Shown here: in pieces, positions 55,154-63,648 of the stretch | Position numbering within the stretch: position 1 is the first letter of the stretch | Layout: each line of letters opens with the position of its first letter | NCBI GenBank assembly: GCA_004299555.1 | Contig: SCQU01000025.1 | Location: 1-64,000, forward strand | Source of the DNA: Rhodanobacteraceae bacterium | GTDB taxonomy: Bacteria; Pseudomonadota; Gammaproteobacteria; Xanthomonadales; Rhodanobacteraceae | Direction of reading: 5' to 3' | Length of the DNA: 64,000 nucleotides | Position numbers and translations under genes: made by a program | The notes under the pieces: model-generated | The model's input: the letters and a program-made list of their open reading frames with translations, nothing else | Told to the model about the DNA's origin: nothing | The model's database searches: none

Positions 55154-55993
55154 TCAAAACGCGTATTGCATCGATCCGCCGACGCCCCAATCGGGGCTGC
55201 CGTCAGAAAACCCGCCGAGCACATACGCCTGCAAGCGCCAAGCGCTGCCGAAGTGATGGTTCCAATACCCGGTCAGTTCGCGGTCGGCGTAGCCGGAATC
55301 GGCAATCTTCTGGCGGAAATAGAAATAGGCGCCGATGTCGTCGCTAGCATCGAGCTTGTAGCCGGCACCGAGGTTCGCATTCCAGCCATTGTGCAAGACG
55401 ATGTACTGAGACGAACCATACCTCATGTATCCGGCACCGCCGAAGAAAGTCCACGCGCCGAAGCCCTTGTAGGCATCGAGGTTCACGCCGTAATCGTTCT
55501 GGCCGGTGCCGAGTCCCTTGTCGGCGCTGGCCGTGCCGAACTTGATTTTGCCGGTAAGGTCCAGCCCGAACTTTTCAGCGTCATTGCGCACGAGGCCATA
55601 GGTTGCCTGCGCCACAATGTCACCGAGGCCCGAAGCGGAACCCGTGGTCTCCGTGACCGGCGGAACGGGGCCGGTGTTGCCTTTGCCGTGACCACGCCCG
55701 TGCGGGTTGCTGTTCTTCACCCGGCCGATGCCGGGAAGGACGTCATTGGCGCCGCTGATGTTCACCCACGGTACGGTCAGCTTCAGCGACCAGCGGTCGC
55801 CCTGATAGCCGGCGCTGAACGGCACGTCCCAGATGTCGGTGCTGAACGGAGTGCCGTAGCTGCCACTGCTGTAATCGACGCCGGCGGAGACGGTCGCGTG
55901 TCCGGCATCGTCAGCGTACGCGGGTGCCACGCACAGGCCCAGCACCAAGGCCGGGATCAGGACCGAGAGCAGATTCTTGTTCTCATTACGCAT
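55154..55993 (-). CDS. Outer-membrane beta-barrel protein
   Basis: A 279-residue protein with a signal peptide (cleavage near 27, PAYADD). The mature chain alternates beta strands ending in aromatic residues (WSLKLTVPWVNI, AWTFFGGAGYMRYG, RELTGYWNHHFG) and finishes QYAF, with a terminal Phe as for BAM substrates. A loop around 95-115 is His/Gly/Asn-rich (NPHGRGHGKGNTG). The type resembles transporter-like barrels of the phenol MetA-pathway family. No ligand can be assigned. It lies 77 bp after the upstream gene on the same strand. Confidence 0.8.
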   Translation of the reverse strand: MRNENKNLLSVLIPALVLGLCVAPAYADDAGHATVSAGVDYSSGSYGTPFSTDIWDVPFSAGYQGDRWSLKLTVPWVNISGANDVLPGIGRVKNSNPHGRGHGKGNTGPVPPVTETTGSASGLGDIVAQATYGLVRNDAEKFGLDLTGKIKFGTASADKGLGTGQNDYGVNLDAYKGFGAWTFFGGAGYMRYGSSQYIVLHNGWNANLGAGYKLDASDDIGAYFYFRQKIADSGYADRELTGYWNHHFGSAWRLQAYVLGGFSDGSPDWGVGGSMQYAF

Positions 55994-56070
55994 CGGGCAT
56001 TATCCCCTGACAGGCATGGAAAGCGGGCGCGCGAGGCGCCTGTTGAGAGAAACGATTGGGCAGCAACCAC

Positions 56071-56793
56071 TCAACCGCCGCCCGGACGGCCTGCATGGCT
56101 GGGAATGTCGGGACGGCTGGGCACTGACGGATGCTGGGGCACCGTCGGGTGGTCCGGATGAACCGGATGCGGGGGCCGCGGCATATCCATCGGCTGCCCG
56201 TGATGGTCGGAACGGTTCGCCTGCGCGACCCCGGCTTGCGAGTGGCTGTTCTCGGCGGCGCTGACGACCGCACCCAGCTTGCCGGTACCCAGTTGCTGCG
56301 AGATTTGTCCCCAGCCCTCGCCTTGGGCGCGCAGCGCCAACACGCCTTGAAGGTTTTCGGTACTGCCGTCGGCCAAGATTACGCTGCCGCCGTTCAGTGC
56401 GGCAGCAATCTGGGTGGAAGTCGGGTCGGTGATGCCAAGCTTGTTGAGGTCTGCTTCTGCCAGCGCCAGCGCGATGTTGACGTTGCCGTAGCCCAACTTG
56501 CCAGTGGCCGGCTGGAATGTGGTGGGCGTGTTCACGGTGCTGGTGGTACCGTCGGTGTTCTTGACGATGCTGGTCGTCTCAAGCGTGATGGACGTGCCAT
56601 TGCGTAATCCATCGACCAATGCCATCGAGTTCGCATCGGAGCCGGCAAAGGTGCTGTAACGGTTGGCGAGACGGGTCGACTCGGTATTGATGGAAGTCGA
56701 CCCCGAGGTAGTTTGCGCCAGCACTGCCGTACCGAACACGGACAGCACCGCCGCGCACAGCAGCGCAAGCGCGGGACGTGTTTTCATGATCAT
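56071..56793 (-). CDS. Secreted protein with His/Pro-rich tail
   Basis: A 240-residue protein with signal peptide MIMKTRPALALLCAAVLSV (cleavage near VLAQ). The middle is Thr/Ser/Asn-rich and helical (ALALAEADLNKLGITD; GVLALRAQGEGWGQISQQLG). The C-terminal 50 residues are His/Pro-rich (HHGQPMDMPRPPHPVHPDHP). AGGAG lies seven bases before the ATG at 56793. It is the first gene of a likely three-gene unit with the barrel and the His-tailed protein. Family unknown. Confidence 0.7.
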   Translation of the reverse strand: MIMKTRPALALLCAAVLSVFGTAVLAQTTSGSTSINTESTRLANRYSTFAGSDANSMALVDGLRNGTSITLETTSIVKNTDGTTSTVNTPTTFQPATGKLGYGNVNIALALAEADLNKLGITDPTSTQIAAALNGGSVILADGSTENLQGVLALRAQGEGWGQISQQLGTGKLGAVVSAAENSHSQAGVAQANRSDHHGQPMDMPRPPHPVHPDHPTVPQHPSVPSRPDIPSHAGRPGGG

Positions 56794-57327
56794 GGTAGTT
56801 CTCCTGCGGAGGAACGGGACAGCTTTGTCACGCATGATGTTGCGTAGCAGCCATGAGCAAAACATTTGTGCGCGCGAAGCTACTACGCGTGGCCCGTGGC
56901 GACCAAGTGCCAATGCATAGACCATTCAGGCTGTATTCCTGAATACCGCGCGGCAACTGTGACGCAGCTCCCTTTTTTATGAGCCAGTACGTAGAGGTTG
57001 GCGCAGGAACCCAAGACATTCGTATGAATGTTGGCGTTTCCGGACCGCACCGGATTCCCTGGAGGCTGCTTGCCGAGAGTCACGCTGCCATGGGCGATGA
57101 ACCGTCCCGCGACGGCTGGCATTGTCGCGTGCGTTGTCTCCGGCACGACCATCCAGCATGGGCGTATTGCATGTGCACTCACGTGGTGGCCGGACGCAAG
57201 GCCTCGCTCAGCAAACCGTCCGGGTGCTGAATCGCCACGATCGCAATTCAGCGACGAGTTGATGGGGCCTGCGTAGTGTCCGGGTCATCGTGCACCCCGA
57301 CGCACGCGGCTTAATTCGGAGGACATT
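56794..57327. other. Intergenic region between divergent secreted-protein genes
   Basis: 534 bp with no supported gene. It must hold the two divergent promoters; none stands out. GGAGG at 57320 is the ribosome site of the next gene. Confidence 0.4.
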
Positions 57328-57933
57328 ATGCGCAAGACCACCCTCGCTGTTTCCATCGCTGCATCATGCTTGCTCGCCCTGCCCGCGTTTGCCCAAGTCC
57401 ACCTTGGCGCCGTGGGCCAGGTCGGAGGTGCCGTGGGAGTGAATACCGGTCGCATGATGCAAAACACCCTTCCGAACACCATGCAAAATACCCTGCAAAC
57501 TGCGAATCGACTTGAACGCACAGGCGATCGCTCCACGAGACGCGCAAAACGGAAGACTGCCGACGCTGCGGGCCAGTCGGCGCGCGCGCGCGTCGACGCC
57601 GGTCAGCAGCTCGGCGTTTCCACGGCGACTCCCGCGGGCAATGCACAAGTCACCGGTTCGGCCAACGCCGGCGCCGGACTGAATACCGCGGCCGCCGCAG
57701 GCAAGGCCGGCGACGCCGGACGAGGTGTCGGCGGGACGGTGCGCAATGCCGCCAACGCGGCGATCCAGTCCACCGACCGCACCGCAGGCTCGGTCGGCAA
57801 CGCGGTCAGCGGCATCAACGCCAGTGGTTCGGCCAATGGTTCAGCGGGCGCGCACGCGCAATCGCATTCCAACAGCCACAGCCGCCACCGCAACAGCCAA
57901 GGCAACGCCAACGATAAGGAACCGCAGCACTGA
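57328..57933 (+). CDS. Secreted Ala/Gly/Ser-rich protein
   Basis: A 201-residue protein with a signal peptide (MRKTTLAVSIAASCLLALPA; cleavage near AFAQ). The mature part is low in complexity: a basic patch (RRAKRKT, about 68-74), Ala/Gly/Asn repeats and a C-terminal His/Ser stretch (SHSNSHSRHRNS). Probably disordered and periplasmic or surface. GGAGG precedes the ATG. It is divergent from the other three secreted genes of this cluster. Function unknown. Confidence 0.7.
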   Translation: MRKTTLAVSIAASCLLALPAFAQVHLGAVGQVGGAVGVNTGRMMQNTLPNTMQNTLQTANRLERTGDRSTRRAKRKTADAAGQSARARVDAGQQLGVSTATPAGNAQVTGSANAGAGLNTAAAAGKAGDAGRGVGGTVRNAANAAIQSTDRTAGSVGNAVSGINASGSANGSAGAHAQSHSNSHSRHRNSQGNANDKEPQH

Positions 57934-58065
57934 TCGGCCGGATCATGACCGACGCGATGCGAAACACGTCACGCATGACGACCCCTGGATGACAAACGGA
58001 ACCCAACGGTCACCTTCCAGGGAAGGACCACGCATGGATGCGTAGCTTCGGCCCAGTCGATGCAG

Positions 58066-58101
58066 GATCCCCTCTCCCGCGACGGAGGAGGGGATCTTTT
58101 T
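58066..58101 (+). terminator. Strong rho-independent terminator
   Basis: GATCCCCTC (58066-58074) pairs with GAGGGGATC (58088-58096) and five T residues follow. It lies 133 bp after the Ala/Gly/Ser-rich gene and is its probable terminator. Confidence 0.88.
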
Positions 58102-58210
58102 GAAACGCGGGTCGTGGCGTATGTGATGGAAACTGCTTCTCGCATGTCTCCAGCGATTCGAGCACTGTGAGGGCCAAGCTGCGACGTCGAGCGCGGCTGC
58201 GCGGTTCCCC

Positions 58211-58430
58211 TGCAACGTTTGCCAGCCGTCGATCTTGCACAGGTGACGTGTGCGGTAGCCGGCAGCGCCCTGAACAACATGCTGACCGCCTCGGCGCACG
58301 GCAGCACGCACCGGGTCTTGATGCAGCGACGGGATCCCTCGTCCAGCCGCTCGATCGCGTGGGTGCTGCGGACCCACGGGGATGACGGATACCGCAGGAA
58401 CTTGAGCAGATCGTCACCGGCTTCTTCGGG
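58211..58430 (-). pseudogene. IS256-type transposase remnant
   Basis: On the minus strand the translation reads EEAGDDLLKFLRYPSS, WVRSTHAIERLDEGSRRCIK and, in another frame, CKIDGWQTL. These follow, in order, the C-terminal end of IS256-family (MULE-type) transposases, whose pattern is FLRYP, TTNAIERLNEEFRRR and KIDGWQTL. At least one frameshift separates the last two blocks, and the rest of the gene is missing. A non-functional fragment. TGTGAAAACC (58562 onward) may mark another decayed element end. Confidence 0.65.
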
Positions 58431-58813
58431 GCCACCGCACCTGCGCCGCTCCGTTGGGTCAGGTGTCGCAACCCAAACCCTAAACCCGAGAGCCTCCGGT
58501 GACCTCAGTTACACCACGTCAGGGGACACAACCTTGGTCAAAGGTCACTCTGCGACCCAGGCTGTGTGAAAACCTCTCCGTCGGATAAAAAGGCGCGTCG
58601 AATCGACGAGGGTCAGACGATGAGCCGATTTGTCGCCTGGTGAGTATTGCTCGACGGGTGCTGTCCGACCCGTTATAGGTAGTCCGTCCTGATCTCACTG
58701 ACGATGTCACGGCTGCCAGGTTCTCTGCTCCTCATCTTCGAGACTGACAACCATCGTCGTCGTGCGCCGCAGCAAAGTTCAACAGCGACGTTTTATCCAT
58801 CAGGCATCAGTTG
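58431..58813. other. Intergenic region with possible insertion-sequence debris
   Basis: 383 bp with no supported gene. The end of the DP-EP-like gene lies at its right edge. No terminator is clear. Confidence 0.4.
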
Positions 58814-59224
58814 CTAATTGTTCTTGATCGTCGGATCGCCGGGGTCACTACCGGCAGATGGTGGATTCGTTTCGCAAGGGGTGTCGTTAACAGTGGCGCA
58901 TAACTTATAGCTCCAGTCTCCCGTGGTACTGGCGCTGGTGTTCCAATCGGAGATCTGGATTTGGGTGCTGGAAGGTTCGGTCAAATCCTTGAAAATGTCC
59001 GTGTTCGACGGGCCATCGATCCAGGAAAAACCAGAACTCGCCGGCGAGTCGAAGGATCCTGTATCTCCACCGGTAAGTTGCAAGTCCCACAGGATAGTCT
59101 GCGGCAACGCGTTTTGAGGTACGGAGGTCTGATGGTCCAGTCGCTTGCCGTCCACCTTGAGCGACCATGGTGAGGTACTTTTGTCCACGGTGACATGTAC
59201 GGTGATGGGGTTGGGATCGGTCAT
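58814..59224 (-). CDS. Small DP-EP-like protein, partner of the TIR-TPR gene
   Basis: A 136-residue soluble protein without signal peptide. It reads as an all-beta, Asp/Ser/Thr-rich fold (MTDPNPITVHVTVDKSTSPW; ILWDLQLTGGDTGSF; FSWIDGPSNTDIF) and ends GDPTIKNN. It resembles short proteins annotated as DP-EP family in Xanthomonadales; that match is from memory. AGGAG lies before the ATG. The stop of the TIR gene is 32 bp upstream, so the two form an operon. Two Cys near residue 109-116 could pair. Function unknown. Confidence 0.65.
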   Translation of the reverse strand: MTDPNPITVHVTVDKSTSPWSLKVDGKRLDHQTSVPQNALPQTILWDLQLTGGDTGSFDSPASSGFSWIDGPSNTDIFKDLTEPSSTQIQISDWNTSASTTGDWSYKLCATVNDTPCETNPPSAGSDPGDPTIKNN

Positions 59225-59256
59225 GATGATCTCCTGTAGTTGGGGTGGGTTTATTA

Positions 59257-61500
59257 CTAATGCACTTTGACGCCCGCCTGCGACGCGGCTTCGCTGTTAT
59301 CTGCATTCGCCGCCGCAAGTAGTCTTACGTGAAAAGCTGTGTTCACCGGATACGCGATATGCTCGTGCTGCAACAACGCAACGAATTCAGGATCGCGATA
59401 ACCTTCGTTCCAAAGTTGTTTGATCAAGGGTTGCGCTTTGGCCGCGCGACCCAACGCGAGGAGTGCTTCGATCCGTAACGCGAGCAGACGCGGATCGCCG
59501 TCATCTATTTTCACGCGTTGCATGGCTTGCAACACCTCTTCGCGCTGATTCCGCGCGGCGACTGGATCATCAATCACTGCGGCAAGCAGCAACTTGGCTG
59601 TCATGGTGTCGAGCATGGTGCCGCGTTCGTCTGGCTGCTTGGCAAGGATGGGCTCAAGGATGTCAAGCGCATTTCGTGCTGACGATCGCGCTGCGTCGGC
59701 GTTACCGACGTGGTGTTGTTCAGCTGCCTGTTCGATCAGCGCCTCTGCGTATTCGCTTTGCCAGATCCGGTTGCCCGGTGTCTTTTTGATCAGTGCAACC
59801 ATAATCGCAATGGCTCTCGAGTTCGACGCAACTGCCGTCCGCATGTCGCCGTCCAACCGCTGCAATCGCGCCAATTGCGACGAGTACAATGCGAGATGAT
59901 TCTGAAAATCGGTTTCGTTCGGCTCGAATCGTGTCAACTGCGTGGCGATGTCAACCGAACGTTGCAAATCATGCTTGCCCGCCGTGGTCTCGCCAGCCAG
60001 CGACAGAGCGCGTCCCAGAATCGCATGCACCCTCAGCATGCCTTCGCGCTGATTGTTGTTGCGCGGATCACGTGCCGACAAGTTGGTCTCGATGGCATCG
60101 CTGTAGCGATATTCGAGAATCGCCGTTGCAAGATCGCCTCGTTCCAGTGCGAGCTTGCCCAAGTTGTTGCGCGCATCGCCAAGTTCCGACAGGTAGTGAG
60201 CGTCGTCCGGCTTTGCCGCTACCGCTTCTTGTATTTCGTCAAGCGTATGTTGGTAAGCGAGTTCCGCAGCTGCGAATTGCCCACGTGCTTCCAACACGTG
60301 ACCAATGTTGTTGTCAGTAGAGGACAATTGAACAAGTAGTGACGGGTCCTTCGGAGCATGCGAGAGTGAAGTTTGCAGGGTCTGATGGGCCGATTCGAAA
60401 GCGCGCTGTGCATCGTCCAGCTTGCCTTGGTTCCAATGGGTAAATCCGATGAAGGTAAGTGTGCGCGAGTAGGCGATTTGGCGCGCCACATCTCTGGGTG
60501 ACGTGGCAGCCAACTTGGAAGAAACCGCCGTGGAGCTGCGAAAAGCATCCAACGCGCCGGTAAAATTCCCCAGTTCCAAACGCACTGATCCGATTTTCTC
60601 CAACGCCTTGGCGCGTTGGGCCAGTGCCGTATCGTTGACATCGTTATTTGGCAGTGACTTGAAATATGCCAGCGCCTTGCCATCCACGGCCTGCATGATG
60701 TCAAGACGATTCACCTGCAATAGTTTGTCATTGAGATCGCCAAGCATGAAGCCGACCAGACCCTCAGCTTGTTTCTGACGGCGCTGCGCGGCTTGTTGCG
60801 CGACTACGGCTTCGTGGCGCGAGATCAGGGCGTATACGGCCAGCACGCTGGTGATGGCCATCACTCCCAGCGCCAGCGCGGCGATCGCGGTCATGCGGCG
60901 GGTGCGGCGCTGCAGCTCGCGCTGCTTCAGCGCATCGAACCCGACGCCGAGCATGCCCGCGATCAGTTTCAGCTTGGCGTTGGCCTTGCCGTCCTTGCCT
61001 TCGCGCGCGTCGGCGGCGATCGGCTCGGTGCGTTCGTTCGTGGGCCGTCCGTCCACGTCGGTGGCAAACCGCAACGCTGGACAAAAACATTCCTCGGCTG
61101 CGCGGCCGGGCAGGTCGGTGGCGTTGGGTTCACCGGCGACGATCAGGCAGAAGATGCGACCACTGCGGCCCATGCGCTTGTACGCCAGCACTTCCTCGTT
61201 GACCCAGCGCGAGGCGGCCGAGGCGGGCGAGCAGAGCACGATGAGGTTTTCGGACTTCGCCAGCGCTTCGTTGATCTTGCTGCCGAGCTCGGGCGAACTC
61301 GACAGTTCCTCGCGGTCGCGGAACACCGGGTTCAGACGGCGTGGGATGACCCCAGCGTCAGTCGGTTTCCCAACCAGCCGCGAGGGCACCCGATACGTTT
61401 CCAGCGCCTTGTGCAGCCAATCGGCCCACGCCTTGTCGCCGTGGCTGTAGCTGATGAAGGCGCGATACGTGAAGCTGGAACCGGACGACGACTCGGGCAT
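59257..61500 (-). CDS. TIR domain - transmembrane - TPR protein
   Basis: A 747-residue protein. The TIR domain (about 11-150) opens YRAFISYSHGDKAWADWLH and has SRWVNEEV (98-104), where Glu102 or Glu103 corresponds to the NADase Glu in enzymatic TIR domains. A linker with RELQRRTRR leads to one membrane helix (203-226). After it come a conserved AEGLVGFMLGDLNDKL block and TPR-like repeats (about 280-700; ALAQRAKALEKIGSVRLELG; LGDARNNLGKLALERGDLA). GGAGGT lies eight bases before the ATG at 61500. The TIR end is cytoplasmic if the helix follows the positive-inside rule. Defence or stress signalling is inferred from TIR biology; it is not shown. Confidence 0.85.
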   Translation of the reverse strand: MPESSSGSSFTYRAFISYSHGDKAWADWLHKALETYRVPSRLVGKPTDAGVIPRRLNPVFRDREELSSSPELGSKINEALAKSENLIVLCSPASAASRWVNEEVLAYKRMGRSGRIFCLIVAGEPNATDLPGRAAEECFCPALRFATDVDGRPTNERTEPIAADAREGKDGKANAKLKLIAGMLGVGFDALKQRELQRRTRRMTAIAALALGVMAITSVLAVYALISRHEAVVAQQAAQRRQKQAEGLVGFMLGDLNDKLLQVNRLDIMQAVDGKALAYFKSLPNNDVNDTALAQRAKALEKIGSVRLELGNFTGALDAFRSSTAVSSKLAATSPRDVARQIAYSRTLTFIGFTHWNQGKLDDAQRAFESAHQTLQTSLSHAPKDPSLLVQLSSTDNNIGHVLEARGQFAAAELAYQHTLDEIQEAVAAKPDDAHYLSELGDARNNLGKLALERGDLATAILEYRYSDAIETNLSARDPRNNNQREGMLRVHAILGRALSLAGETTAGKHDLQRSVDIATQLTRFEPNETDFQNHLALYSSQLARLQRLDGDMRTAVASNSRAIAIMVALIKKTPGNRIWQSEYAEALIEQAAEQHHVGNADAARSSARNALDILEPILAKQPDERGTMLDTMTAKLLLAAVIDDPVAARNQREEVLQAMQRVKIDDGDPRLLALRIEALLALGRAAKAQPLIKQLWNEGYRDPEFVALLQHEHIAYPVNTAFHVRLLAAANADNSEAASQAGVKVH

Positions 61501-62118
61501 GACCGTCACCTCCGATCGACGTTGCTGCATGCCATCCTTGGCGGGGCACGATCGTCGGGTGCGCAAGGCACCGGCGGGTCGCCCCGTTCCGGCGGCGCCA
61601 GAACGGGAAGGCAACTCTACCAAAATGTGAGCCACATCTCACATGGGTCCGCATCCGTCCGAGCGTAAGCAGACCTGCGCCAGTGATGCAGCAACGTCAA
61701 CTTTTGTCCGGTTGGCGCCTACCAGTCGGCCTGCTGCGGCGATATGGCTGGGCCGCCCCCCCCCTGATGCCGGCGGGTCATGCCTGCGGCGCCCACCGCT
61801 GCCGGCAGCGGGGAACGGCCGGTTTCGCCAGCAGCGGACGCCCGACAACACCAAGCGAACGGCTGGTGTGGGCCGGTCGCGGACGCCGGTCCCCGTCACC
61901 CCGACAGAAGCCTGCGTCGTCCGCCGCGTGCCAACCGGCTAGATGACCCACATTGATTGCGCGGTGCTCGCAGTAAGCTGGGGTTGCGTGAACGGCATCG
62001 TTGTGCCGATGGCCCCAATGCATGGCCAAGGCATGGGCACGTGGTGACGGGCGTGCGCACGGCTGTGCAACTCGAGTGAGAGTGGAGATCAAACACACCG
62101 AACCGTTGAGGCACCGCG
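61501..62118. other. Divergent intergenic region
   Basis: 618 bp between the TIR gene and the YedK-type gene, GC-rich, with no supported gene. It must hold both promoters; no clear LexA box was found. Confidence 0.4.
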
Positions 62119-62784
62119 ATGTGTGGCAGGTTTACGGGTGACAAGTCGCCGCGGCAGTGGGCAAGGTTGCTACATGCGGCGGTCGATGCGGGGACCGCCG
62201 ACCGTTTGAACGGCCTGCCCGCGGGTCCTCGCTACAACATTCCGCCGGGCACCCGCGCATGGATCGCCATGCTGGACGATGACGGCCACATCACCTTCGA
62301 TGAGTGGCTGTGGGCCTTTCCGACTTCGCGCGGAAACCGGATCAACGTTCGTAGCGAGAGCGCACATCGGGTGCCGGAGTACCGGGAACACTTCGACCAT
62401 CATCGCTGCGTCGTGCTGGCGTCCGGCTTTTATGAACCGCGTGGTGCAAAGTCGCTCAAGCACCGACCGTGGTTCTATTTCGTGCTGCGCGACGGCGCTC
62501 CGTTGTTCCTGGGCGGCATCATCAAACAGGAAGGGTTCTCGATTCTGACACGCCAACCCGTGGAGCCGGTCGCGTCCGTCCACGATCGCTCGCCCGTGAT
62601 GGTGCCTGCAGAGAACGTTGTGCCTTGGCTCGATCCGGATATCAAAGGCACCGATGCCTTGTCGCAGTTTGCGCCCGCGGCGTATGGCCGGCGCTTGGCG
62701 GGCTGGCAGGTGGGGGACGGTGCCAAGCAGGTGACCCGTGACGACGCGACGTTGATTGAACCTGTGGCAGCTGCGGGCGGTTGA
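62119..62784 (+). CDS. SOS response-associated peptidase family protein (YedK/HMCES)
   Basis: A 221-residue protein of the SRAP fold that crosslinks to abasic sites in single-stranded DNA through Cys2 (MCGRF start). The other active-site blocks are changed from the usual forms: NVRSESA (NARxE), GFYEP (GFYEW) and HDRSPVMV (HxRMP), but the Asn, Glu and His are kept. Length is normal. It acts on stalled-replication damage. GAGG precedes the ATG. It is divergent from the TIR gene. Confidence 0.92.
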   Translation: MCGRFTGDKSPRQWARLLHAAVDAGTADRLNGLPAGPRYNIPPGTRAWIAMLDDDGHITFDEWLWAFPTSRGNRINVRSESAHRVPEYREHFDHHRCVVLASGFYEPRGAKSLKHRPWFYFVLRDGAPLFLGGIIKQEGFSILTRQPVEPVASVHDRSPVMVPAENVVPWLDPDIKGTDALSQFAPAAYGRRLAGWQVGDGAKQVTRDDATLIEPVAAAGG

Positions 62785-63057
62785 TGGCCGGGGGTAAGCG
62801 AACCCGGAGGCACTTTCGTCCGCGGCTCGCGCGCAATGCGCGGTCGGGGCTCGCGTGACGGCGTCCGCCGTCCTCGCCCGCGCCAGTGCGCCCGCGGTAC
62901 AGGCCAGGCGCACCTGCATCACAAAGGCGGGTCAGCGGGGGCGGTGATGATGGAGGGCGGGAGACGCGGCGAGTACGCGTTGCGCGCCGGGTGCAGTGTG
63001 TAGCGGGTGGCGGCGCCTGGTGTGGACCCCGATCGGTGCGCAGGGTGGCGCCCGCAA
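62785..63057. other. Intergenic region
   Basis: 273 bp between convergent genes with no supported feature. GC-rich with short inverted stretches but no T tract. Confidence 0.35.
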
Positions 63058-63648
63058 TCAGCTGCGGGCTGATGCAGCACCGTGGCAATCATCGTCGCCG
63101 TCATCGAGCAGTCGTTCGCGGACCAGCAGGGCGATCACCCACGCCAGTACGAACATGCACACAACGGCAAAGCCGATCCCGAGCCAGCCATCGAGGTTGT
63201 CCGCCGTCCAGCCGTGTTGCACAAAGTTGACGACCTTGCCGGCATCGGCGGTGGGTCGCATGGGCCCGGCCCAAAGCCCAACGAGTCCCACACAGGTAGG
63301 GTGCACGTCAGTCGTGCAGACCCGCAGGCTCGAGGCTTTATTGGTGCGCTCGACGGTCAACGGCGTACCGATCGGACCGGTAAAGGCTCCCGCGACAACA
63401 AGCGTTCCCGCTGATGTCGTGATGTTCGTAACGTTGCCCGCCACGTAGAAGCGGGTGTGGACGTCAGCACCAAGCAAGGTCCCGGCGGAGCCTTGTTCAA
63501 CCACCACCGTTGGGGTGTTGGCGCGCCAGATGAGGATCGCCGCTGGCGCCGCAAGGCCTAGCAGGACGGCCAGTACGCTGAGCGCCGTAAGGAGGCGCCG
63601 GGTCCAGCGCCAGATGCGATCATCGGGTTGCGTTGCAAGAGATGTCAT
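63058..63648 (-). CDS. Hypothetical membrane protein
   Basis: A 196-residue protein with a first membrane helix at about 18-42 (LLTALSVLAVLLGLAAPAAI), an extracytoplasmic region (about 45-150, with VTNITTSAGTLVVAGAF and a Cys pair in VCTTDVHPTC), and a second helix at about 152-176 (GIGFAVVCMFVLAWVIALLV). The acidic C-terminus (DDGDDD) is cytoplasmic. No family recognised. The start is the only suitable ATG but its ribosome site is poor. Confidence 0.7.
   Translation of the reverse strand: MTSLATQPDDRIWRWTRRLLTALSVLAVLLGLAAPAAILIWRANTPTVVVEQGSAGTLLGADVHTRFYVAGNVTNITTSAGTLVVAGAFTGPIGTPLTVERTNKASSLRVCTTDVHPTCVGLVGLWAGPMRPTADAGKVVNFVQHGWTADNLDGWLGIGFAVVCMFVLAWVIALLVRERLLDDGDDDCHGAASARS

Noticed and set aside
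48848-58810. Second attachment site of the tRNA-Cys island
   Set aside because: No copy of the tRNA 3' end was found by eye; the right border stays undefined.
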